Shown: positions 1 to 10,700 of the stretch, in pieces
How positions within the stretch are numbered: position 1 is the first letter of the stretch
Layout of the letters: each line of letters starts with the position of its first letter
Assembly (NCBI RefSeq): GCF_000471905.2
Contig: NW_006498507.1
Coordinates: 6,937,496 to 7,001,495 of the forward strand
Direction: 5' to 3'
Origin: Amborella trichopoda
Lineage: Eukaryota > Streptophyta > Magnoliopsida > Amborellales > Amborellaceae
DNA: 64,000 bases
Position numbers and translations under genes: made by a program
The notes under the pieces: model-generated
Told to the model about the DNA's origin: nothing
Databases searched by the model: none
Seen by the model: only the letters and a program-made list of their open reading frames with translations

Positions 1-1300
1 TATTTACAACAACAAAAGAGAGATACAAAATTGTGCGAACTATCGAGGGTTCAAGCTTATGAGCCATACTATGAAGCTCTGGGAGAGAGTGATTGATCAA
101 TGACTAAGGCATGAAACGCGCATATCTGAAAGCTAATTTGGTTTTATGCCAAGAAGGTCACAACTGAGGTATTTTTTTACTTATGCAATTGTTTGAGAAG
201 TTTAGGGCGAAGGGAAAAGACCTCCACATGGTCTTTATTGACCTAGAGAAAGCTTATGATAGAGTACCTTGAAATTTGATTCGGCGGGTGTTGAAAAAAA
301 AAAGGAGTCTTTAAACACTACATCGACTTGGTAAGAGATATATACGATGAAACGCTAACTAGTGTACAAACAACTAGTGGAGATACAAGTGAGTTTTCAG
401 TGACAATAGGTCTACATCAAGGGTCAGCATTGAGCCCGTACCTCTTTGTGTTAGTTATGGACAACTTAACTAGGTACCTACATGATGAGGTTGTTTGCAA
501 ATGACATAGTTTTAATCGATGAGACCCGAAACAGCGTCAACACAAAGTTAGAACTTTGGAGGAATACTCTAGAATCCAAAGGTTTTAAAATTAACCGGAC
601 TAAGACAGAGTATATGGAATACAAGTTTAGAAATAATAGGAGAGTAGAGACAATGAAGTAGTTAAGATTGACGGTCAAAAAGTACAAAAAAGACCGCACT
701 TTCGATATCTTGGGTCGATAATCCAAAAAACTGAGAGATTGAGGACGATGTCGCACACAGAATTAGAGCTGGGTGGGCAAAGTGGAGATGTGCAACTAGA
801 ATTTTATGTGATCCCATATACTAATGAAATTGAAGGACAAGTTTTATAGGACAGCTGTGAGACCAGCTTTGCTCTATGAGGCAGAATGTTGGGCGAATAA
901 AACTATATATACTCGTAGAATGAGTGTAATGGAAATGAGGATGTTGAGATGGATGAGTAGCAAGGCAAGAAGAGATAGAATTCGAAATGAATTCATTCGC
1001 GATAATTTAGGTATGGCACCAATAGGCGATGAGATGAGAGAGAGTGCACTTAGGGGGGCTGGCCTTGTGTAGCGCCGACTAAGTACAACACTTGTTAGGA
1101 GGTGCGAGTTAGTTCAAGTGGAAGGACTGAAAAGAGCAAGAGGTAAGCCCAAAAGGGCGTGGTTGGTAGCAGTTCACAAAGATATAGGGAGTTATAGCCT
1201 CATTGAGGGTATAGTCTTTAATAGAGCATAATGGTAGACCAGGATTCATGTAGCCGACTCCAATTATTTGGGAAAGGCTATGATGATGATGATGATAGAA
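1..1300 (+). mobile_element. RTE-type LINE remnant (reverse transcriptase), left end outside window
   Basis: Decayed non-LTR retrotransposon. Conceptual translation in shifting frames gives plant RTE landmarks: HMVFIDLEKAYDRVP near 220-272, GLHQGSALSPYLFVLVMD near 409-462, and AVRPALLYEAECWANK at 850-900, followed by EMRMLRWM and the IRNEFIRDNLG stretch. The catalytic FADD box reads FAND near 490-503, so the polymerase is dead. Several stops and frameshifts are present. The 3' end is a GATGAT simple repeat near 1278-1296, typical of plant RTE tails. It lies in the large intron downstream of MOS14 exon 9, antisense to that gene. Confidence 0.85.
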
Positions 1301-1959
1301 GGGAAAAAAAAACCTAAAACCTAAATTGCTCAAGAAGTTGTAATCAATATTAAATTTTAAGATCTTAACCCCTCATTTCCTAAAACAAATTAAATTTTCA
1401 ATCATACCCCTCAATTCCCTAACACAAAAAAAGACACAAATTCCCCAAAAGAAAACTAGAAATCCAATCACCCTAAACCTAAATTTACGCTCCTAAAACA
1501 TAAAAAATAAAAAAATGAAAACCCCAATTGCATCAGGGGATGAGATGAGACTCTTCAAAGCTTATAAGAATAGCAAAACATTTAGGTAGGATTAGAACAT
1601 GATACCCAGTCATACAAAATTTCTACTTTCACCATTTAAACATGGCATAACAAGCAAAGTGATACAGAAACCAAAAGCAAAGAATACAATCAGTTGGTAA
1701 TTTGGTATAGAAGTATCCAGTTCAATAATCCAAAGTGACAAGTTGCACAAGAATGATGACCTAATGAGCAAGTAGCAGAAAGCAAATGACAATATCTACT
1801 TGAGTTTGTACAGAGTTATGTTAACAAAAAGCTTAGTACTACAGGCTATATTCTTCCTAAAAGACAACAGAAACTGCAGTCTATGACTTGAGACCTATTA
1901 GCATTTGCTCGATGATTTATCAAATAATAAGGCTAAAATTGTAATGTGACTCAAGACAG
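1301..1959. other. Intronic AT-rich stretch with no recognised feature
   Basis: Spacer between LINE remnants inside the MOS14 intron after exon 9. Short open frames occur on both strands but lack motifs, and none matches the missing MOS14 exons. Confidence 0.4.
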
Positions 1960-2733
1960 TCCTCCACTACATTGAATAATTTGAACAGTCATCCACTACA
2001 TTCTGTGTCAGTTCTACATTCTTTCTGACCTCTGGGAGGATGTGGAAGGAGCATAACAACCAGATATTTAGAGAAAGAAGGATCAGTATATCAACACTTC
2101 ATAAGCACAATCAAGACCAGTCATATCCTAGACTATGGTGAGACGACAGTTCCAAGGGTTCAAGTCAATTGATTTCTTTAAAAGGGGTTTGGGCACAATA
2201 ATGGCTCTTTCCTCATCCCCAGTGACAATCTAAAGGTAACTGAAGCTGAATTTCAATGGAACCTGAGCCTTAGTGACATAAGGGCTATTATCCAGAATGC
2301 AGATGGCTTAATGTTTTTATCGTTCTCATGGCCACAGGTTATTTGTGTTCCCTCTCTAGCTAAGGGCAATGCATTTCCATGCGTTCTAAATTTTGCCCAC
2401 CATAGGCACAGATCTCCGTAGAAGGTGACAATCTCGATGTGATCTGATGCGCAAAAAAAAGGGTGATCGTCCAAGGGTGGTGTTGGAGTTTGATCAATTG
2501 AAATGTTTGTTCTCCTCATTTCTCTTTTCATCATGTACTAAGAAAGGCTAATGGAATGCGGATAACTGGCTAATTACTGGCACTTCTAGAGAGTCTAAAT
2601 TAGTGGAACTGGGAAAGTTTAATGACTAAGTTGTCACCTTGACATCTCCTGATACCCATAACCCTTTTTGTACTTCTCACTTTTTAGTAATTTTTCCCTC
2701 AATAAAAAGAAAAGAAAAAGAAAGAAAACATCA
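1960..2733 (+). mobile_element. Probable L1-type LINE 3' fragment
   Basis: Plus-strand translation near 2035-2075 gives WKEHNNQIFRERR, like the WKERNNRIFR motif at the end of the reverse transcriptase/zf-RVT region of plant L1 elements. Near 2275-2340 a weak RNase H-like stretch (RAIIQNADGLMFLSFS) follows. The fragment ends in an A-rich tail at about 2700-2733, directly before the hAT element. It is heavily decayed, and no target duplication was found. Confidence 0.45.
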
Positions 2734-2741
2734 AATGGCAA

Positions 2742-4424
2742 CAGTGTTCAAAAAAACGGACTGCCCAGCGCCTAGGCGATCCAGAAGGCCTGGGCGCATC
2801 GCCTAGGCCTAGGCGGCCAAACTGGGCAGTGATCCCTGGGCGGCCGGCTAGGCGGTACGGAACCCGCCCAGGCGGCTGCCCAGGGCCTACGCCCCAATCA
2901 GAGGCGGAAATGTTTTTTTTTTTTTAAAGATATAATAAAAGGTTAGAATGAGGGGTTTTAGGTTCATTTGAAACTTAAACCCACAAAAACCCCAGAAAAC
3001 TACATTTCATTGAATCGAAGTGTTTCTCAGAGTTTGGAGTTCGAGCAATCAAAGTAAGTGCAAAACTTTATTTTTTAGATTGCTTGTTTTATTTTGAGAT
3101 GTCTTTTTCAAGAGTTAGTTGGAGTGGAGAACCAGGTTGGAAAAATGGATGCAACCCGAATCCCAATGACAAAAATTGCGTTAGATGCAATTTTTGTGAA
3201 AAATATACAAAAGGAGGCATAAACCGGTTTAAGAAACATCTTGCCGGTATTAAGGGGGATGTTGCCCCTTGTAAAAATGTTCTTGAAGCTACCAGACAGG
3301 ATGTAAAACAAAAACAATAACAAAATTCTTGTCATAGATTTATTTCTGCTACTTCTAGAAGAAGTGATCCGGGTTGGAAGTATGGGTTACAACCCAAAAC
3401 CAAATGATAAAAATTGTATAAGATGTAATTTTTATGAAAAAGATACCAATGGGGGTATTAGCCGATTCAAAAAACGCCTTGCTGGTGTTAGAGGTAATGT
3501 TGCTTCTTGTACAAAGGTTCTTGAAGCAGTTCGACATGAGATTAAACATCTTCTGAATTTAGAAGAACCAAAAAATGATAAAAATAAGCCTTGTTCTATG
3601 GAAGTATCTTCTTCAAGTTCTAGTCGGAGTGGTGATCCGGGTTGGAAGTATGGTTATAACCCGAATCCAAGTGATAAAAATCATATTAAATATAATTATT
3701 GTAGAAAAGATACTAATGGGGGCATTTACCGGTTTAAAAAATACCTTGCCGGTGTTAAGGGGGATGTTGCCCCGTGTAAAAATGTTCCTGAGGCTATCAG
3801 GGAAGAAATTATACAATATTTGAGTTCAAAGAAGCACAAAGAAAATGGTAGAACAGCCAAGACTCCTAGGGCCTCAACTGCACAGACTGCACATACTAGT
3901 AAGAGGAAGGTAGAAGAAGAGGAGGAGAAAGAGGCAGATCCAAAAGAAACAGAGGAGGACGAACGTTATATTGAAGAGGAAGATGATTCTGATGATGATG
4001 GCCTCGACTTTGATGCATATGATGAGGTTTTCCCTATTGATATTCCTTCTAATGATGATGATGACAATGACCGAAGACTCATGCCTCTTGGTGCTGAGTG
4101 TTGACTGTTGACTGTTATGTTGAGTCATGAGTGTTGACTTTTGTTAGACTGTATATTTTCTAAATTTCTGTATATTTATGTTGTGTTGAGTGTTGACTTT
4201 ATATCTTACACTTGTATGGTTTTACAGTTTACTGTTTTAACAATATGGATTATCAAAATTCGCTTCTCGACGTCTATCTTTTTTTTTTTTCAACTTGGAA
4301 TATGGTATATTGCTATGTTTTTTTCAACTAGGCAGCCGCCTAGGTTCTGGGCGCCCGCCTAGGCGCTAGGCGACCTGGACCCCCCAGGCCGCCTAGGACC
4401 CACCTAGCGCTTTTTGAAACACTG
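2742..4424 (+). mobile_element. Non-autonomous hAT transposon, copy 1 (BED-finger derivative)
   Basis: The left terminus is CAGTGTTCAAAAA at 2742 and the right terminus is TTTTTGAAACACTG ending at 4424, an imperfect terminal inverted repeat of hAT type. It is flanked by an 8-bp duplication with two changes (AATGGCAA at 2734-2741, GATGGCAG at 4425-4432). About 120-150 bp inside each end are GC-rich subterminal repeats built on CCTAGGCGGC/CGCCTAGG. The internal gene encodes three BED-like zinc-finger units and an acidic tail, with no transposase catalytic or dimerisation region. A sister copy lies at 17938-19986. Confidence 0.85.
3099..4104 (+). pseudogene. Truncated hAT protein: three BED-finger units plus acidic tail
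   Basis: The ATG at 3099 opens a frame holding finger unit 1, which ends in a stop at 3320. After a frame break, 3364-4104 encodes units 2 and 3 and the tail. Unit 1 keeps the BED pattern CNFC...KKHLAG...APC. Unit 2 reads CNFY and KKRLAG, and unit 3 reads YNYC and KKYLAG, so both have lost zinc ligands. Each unit follows a PGWK(Y/N)G-NPNP-DKN lead. The C-terminus is Glu/Asp-rich (EEDERYIEEEDD then a D-rich run). In full-length plant hAT proteins a single BED finger precedes an RNase H-like transposase core; that core is absent here. This is a deletion derivative, probably not functional. Confidence 0.7.
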
Positions 4425-4755
4425 GATGGCAGTTCAAACAATAAATTAAGGGATTCACTAGGTCGCTTGTTTTAAGTTTATGTTTCTAGTATGATAATTT
4501 AAAATTATGTATGATAACTAGATGTACTTAACAGGAAATTTTCTTGATTTGACTACCAGTTTACAGAAGGAATGCATTTATGCATCTTTACCAAAACTTT
4601 GTGTCCAAATCCATGGTTACCCTTGGTTTATTACAGCATTTGACTCAAAATGTTACGTCAAAAAACAACAAACTTATCTTCAACAATGAATAACAGAAAT
4701 CTAATAAACACTGTTATCATGAATAACGATGGAAGTAAAGTCAGAGAATCATTAC

Positions 4756-7700
4756 CAAAACTGTAATGTCGAGTCTGAAATCTCCCAGTCCTCACTTGGA
4801 AAAGCAACACAACTGTTCAGTGTAGCAGGGAATACTTGGTAGTTAGTACAAAGGCAGTGCATTCAAGAGTTGCGAGGCGCAGGGTAATTGATGAATTTGA
4901 GCAGATAAAAAGCGTGATTATTGATCGATTTTTTCCTTAAGAAAGGTGAAAGTTAAAATACATAAGATGGCATACTAAGAAATTGATATTGTAATAACGA
5001 AGAATGTATATGCCACCTTAAAACTGCATCTGCAAGCACAAGTGCTTCAGGACTTGCCTCTGCAATCAAAGCGGGTGCCTGACACATTACAACCCAAAGC
5101 AACATTCATCTGTGAAGTTGAAGGACATTTCCATTTGATGTGAGACATATCCAAGACTACTGATGAGACCCACAAATCCTCTTATAGAAACCAAGCCCAA
5201 GAACATTCATGGTTTGTCAGTGACTGATGATGATAATGTTAAAGCAAAAACACTAATGCTACAGCAGAAGAGAGATGAATTTCAAATGGATCTTTAATAT
5301 TAAAATCAACAAGCAAATCTAGCTCATCATGAAATAGAGTACGAGTCAGGAAGCAAATTACAAAAAGTTCAGCACATGAAACCCAACTGACCATGGGTCA
5401 TCTTCCTGAAAGTGGAGGCAAGGAGCTCCATGAGGAACTAAGGACATTGAATGATGGAACAAGAGAGGTATGCACTTGGTTTCTGAAGCCTGGTTGAGTA
5501 GGGTATGGGATTGGGGAAGTCCTACTGAAACCCTGGGAGGTAAGGAGAAGGAGAGATGTTGAAGTTGGAGATGTGCCTATAGGAATGAGGCATGAAATCT
5601 GTAGACACTCAGTTTCCGAGATCACAGAGAAGGAACTTGTAGAATAGTACAACCATTGCAACAGGAGAGTTATGGACAGGAAGATGACCTCAGGTCGAGG
5701 GTAGAGGATGAGGTTTAGGACCAAACTAGACAAGGGAAGAAAGCAGCCTTGGAGGGAGAACATTACTAAAATGAGGGAGGTCTAAAATCATGTCCAGTAG
5801 GGTGCTTCCATCCAATGGTGACTTCCAGGGCAAAGAACAGCATGTGTGCATCCATGGAGTGGACCACTTCAATCTCACAGGGCATGACAATTTTAAGAGG
5901 TGTTTCCCTTCTATCTCCACTCCACTCCAAATGGAAAGCACATCAATTACATGAGAGGGAGTGGTTTCGCATGTTGGGACTTGGAAGATAGTTTCTGGTT
6001 CCCCACACAAAAGTTTCTAGATAGATATGAGTTGGTGTACAACTTTTTCTTTAACTCTGAATGGAAGTTATTCCTTTTATAAGTTACTGAAATCTACAAC
6101 GCAACATTAACAAAATACTTACAGCTTGCCCAAGTTCTGCCATCAAGCATGCAAGACCTCCAATTACTTTCTCATCTCCACTACTAAGAGCAGGTAGGAG
6201 AAGTAGTTCTTTGAAAGATGGCACTCTAGATAGCAAAACTTGAGGAATACCCTGCTTAAGCCATAAAAAGGAAAACTCATAAGACTCTGGAGAAAGGCCA
6301 TACATTTTCGAAAACTAGAAAAAAAAAGGGATGTGCAAGTTTCATGATAACCGACAACTGAGCAAGAAGAAAGGCTCTAAATATTAAACAACAGTTCCCA
6401 TTTTTAATCAACTGCACATGGATTGAAAATAAAGGTTTTGAACACCACTGTTTTACTTTTCTCATTAACAGCAGTACTGGCAAATCTGTCCATTGCAAAA
6501 ATAGTTGCTCCACAGAAAGTATTCTAAGGAACTACTCATAAGGCTAACAAATCCATGGCACCAAGAAACCATGTACCAACAACCCATACCTCATGCCGAC
6601 TCACAAGCTCCATAAGAACTTCAATGGCCAGATCAAATGACGGCAGAACCTATGCCAAAAGTAAAGTATATGAAAGAACTTGTCATCACTCATCATGCTT
6701 GGATCAGCACCATATACAACACAATCTCAAGAATATCTACAAGTTTATTGTCAAAACAGGAAAAGACAAACATTTAACGTCTAAACCTTGGGTTATAAAT
6801 TAGACCACTTCATCAGACAAAGTTGGTGTACAAACTTAACAACATGACAAAGATGACAATTACCTGTAAAGAGCTGTAAACAAAATTGAGAAGAGGATGC
6901 ATTGGAAGAGAGGATGCTGGAATCTCTGAGAAACACCCAGCACGAACCTGTTTATCAATTCATTACCATGTTAAGTATATAAACAATGAACTGTCTAAAA
7001 AGAAATGAAAATAATTTGTACAAGTGTATGGGCATGCCACTAACCTAATCCAACTAGATTACCAAGTCACTAGTGAAAAGTTACACAAGTGATAGGCTAT
7101 GAATAGGAAGAACAGAAGAACGTTATCTACATTCGCAAACTCCTCCACATAGACACATACAACATAGCAGGAGGAATTGAGGCAATATGAAATAAGAAGA
7201 AAGAGAGTTGCTCACAAGCATTCTTGAGACTCACAAGTAGATGTAAAAATCAAGGAAGCTCTGGGTTCTGAGCCATGTTCCAATACTCTGTTAACTTTGG
7301 GACATGAATCAGATAATGTTAACAATGGATATCAATTATTGTGTTCAGGGAATAAATCCCTTATTTGCTGATACATCATTTAGCGTTGACCAAATTACCT
7401 GTATGGACACGTCACACATATAAAGGACCAACCTAATATTTGAACCAGAAGTAACAAAATTATTAGGAGATGCAATACCCCACAAAGGCCCTGTAGAATA
7501 TGCCCGTAAACCAGGACAAAGAGGTTTTCATCAATTGTTAGATATGAAGATTTGCAATAAATGATACAGGAAAGTGTTCATCTCCATATCTTCACTCAGA
7601 GCAAGTATTATGTCAGTATGATGCAGGATATATCCATGGCAAGCGTCGAAAAAAAAAAATGCATCCAAAAAAGGATACATACATACACTGTTTTTTGGAA

Positions 7701-10700
7701 GAACACCAATTCTTTGTTACAGCTCAAAAATATACACAAATTTTAAATGATAACAAAGGAACGAGTAATTTATCCTAAGGAAATTGTATGTGTGTGTGAC
7801 ATACTAAGTATAAATAAGGCAGACCATAAAAGCATGAAGTAGAAGTCTTACCCAGCTCAACAGGCATCGCAGAACTCTCCGGTTCCTTTCATGGAGTTGG
7901 TTAACATCCTCAACCCTTCGATTAGATTGATGTAGCAGGAACTCAAGAACCTTGGGGGTATGAGACAGAAGCTGTTCAAAAGGTTGAACACATTCAACAT
8001 GAAAGCAAGACAACATTTCCATATGCATAAATGAGAGACAGCCTACCCATCTTATAATGAGATAAAAGATGTGCAAAGCAAATAGTTGTAAGGCAGAAAC
8101 AGGGTTCAACAGCTATCAATAAAGTAAATGACAAATTTCTAGGTCAAAATGGCCACACCTCTTGAGCAAATCGCCATTTGTAAGTCGGGCCCAAACCCAA
8201 ATTGTGATTTTTGTTTTGGTCGTCAATAACTTCTTCAGGTAATACAGTTAGCATCTCTAGTACTGCAATATTACCGCTGTCCTGCCCCTGTAATTTGTAT
8301 AAACTTGAAAATAGTCGCTCAATAGGATTTTCAAGTTCTACTGCACGAAGAACAAGGGCTGACAGTGCAAGACAGATTTGTGTCAAGAGCTGTTAAAGAA
8401 AGATTTCCTGTCAATACACAGAATTGCTAAAACACACACATGCATGAGCACATGCACAAAAACAATAATACAAAACTTTGTAACCTAAGATGATGACATC
8501 ACCACATAACCAAATAAAAACAGAATTACAAGTTCTGTATTGAAAAAGTCATTACAATTTACACTTATTAAACAGAATCAAAACACTGTTACCTGAGGAG
8601 GACCCAAGCTAAATCTTTGTGCAGCTAGCAGAAGAGCATTTAGTAAAGCATCTTTAGCCCCTAATTGCAAATAACATCCATCGTTTTGGATCTGTACAAG
8701 TAACAGTTATTGAGCAAATATGAGATGCTTATAGACAATGATAAGACAGACCGTGAGCAACGTAAAAATGACAAAGGATATAGGTGACAGTAATACCCTG
8801 ACCAACAAATAATAAATGTGCATGTGAAAATCAATATAATTCCAGAGTTTACATAAAAAGACATCAAAAAGGAAATCTATGTGGTCTACCAAGCCTAGAG
8901 GAGATTGACATGACAGTCGTAACAGGACTAGTGAAGATGATGCAACTTATGACCTGCCTGTATGATTGTTCAACCTAGTTTAATTTCCATAATTTGGCGA
9001 GTGTATCAAGTAGATACAAAACCATTCTAAATTTGTAATGTATAAAATGTTTGTTTTTTTTTTTTGATAACTGTTAATAATTGTATTGATAATAAAAGAA
9101 AGATACGAGATATGAAGTATAGTCCAAGAGTACCTAACACCTAGGACTCCTGGTAAAAAAGAATAGGTCAACAGACCGTTTATACAAAATGGGGTTATAA
9201 GATTATCCCCTTACAAAGTATACTGTAGATGTACAAAAAAGATGCAAACACGACTGACAGAGTAAGTCCAGAAGGGGTTCAAGTAAAGTGCAAGCTTTGT
9301 GCCCATTCCAAAAACGAACCGTTACACAGGCCATGGCTCCGTCCTTAGCTAGTAGATCAGCGAACCCGTTCGACGTCCTTGAAGATAGGAATCCATAAGA
9401 TTGGCATATCCCTGCAAAGATGTTCAATTTCATCATAAATGGGCACAAGGTACCAGACTTGGATGCCCAAGAGAGAATGTTCCTAGCATCACCCTCCACT
9501 AAGAGAGTATGTCCCCAAGACCGATCGAAGTTCTGAATGCCTCTAAGGAGAGCCATTGATTCGGTAAAGTGCGAAACATAGACACCAAGGTATTCAGAGT
9601 AGGAGAAGAGGATGTTTTGAAGATGATCTCTAAAGACCCCTCCCGCACCTGCGTGGCCAGGATTGCCTAAAGAGCAACCGTCAAAATTAAGTTTGATTGC
9701 TCCTTGGGGAGGAGCAATCCAAACTGATTTAACTTTGTTTTTCTTCGGGTTGTGGAATAAAATATGCTCCCAATTCTAGCTGAAAGAGTCCATAGGAATG
9801 CCCTTGAACCATGGGTGGTTTGCCGCCCAGAAGGTCACTAAGGATGTAACCTTCAAGAAGAGCGAAGGACCAGGGAATACCTGTCCCCGAAAAATACGCC
9901 CATTTCTTTCTTTCCAAATGGTCCGGATTGTTGCTGCCAAAGTAGATTCTGCCCGCCTTCGGCCAATGTGCAGCCAGATTCAAAGCGAAGAGGTCTTTTA
10001 CCGTTGGAGGTAAAACCCAAAGCACCCCAAACAGTTGTAGAACTAGACTCCAAATCTCATGGGCCACATTACAATGCAGAAACAGGTGATTATTGGATTC
10101 CTCTTGGCACAAACACATGATGCACCTACTAGGGATAGGAATACCTTTCCTTTGCAGGTGATCCACTGTGAGTGCCCTGTTTGACCCTGCGATTCAATTA
10201 AAAGTTTGCACCTTTGGAGGTGCAATGGTCAGCCAAACTTGTGCAAGGATAGAAGTCGAGTTGAGGGGGAAAGCGGGGGGTTGGATGAGCCACCTGTAGA
10301 AGGAAGTCACAGTAAAATCCCCTGAAGGGGCAAGGGACCATACCAACTTGTCCCTTCCCTGGACCAGGATAAAAGTGTTGTAGAGCAAAGACAATAGGGA
10401 GAGGAATTGATGAGATTCCCCCTCAGAAAGGTTCCTTCTAAAAGAGGGATGTCAACGTCTTCTGCCTCCTTCGACTCTGAACTCATCCTCCATAGTTGCA
10501 TCTCTATTCATCGCGACTGAGAATAGCGAAGGATAGGTTTCCTTTAAGGGGGTATGACCTATCCAAATGTCAGTCCAAAATCTCACTCTAGTACCATCTC
10601 TTGGACATTGTCTAATGTGTTTCCTGAATAATTCAAGGGATGCTGTTAGGGACCTCCACACCCCTGAAGCATTAGACCGAGGTTTGGTCTCTGGGACCCA

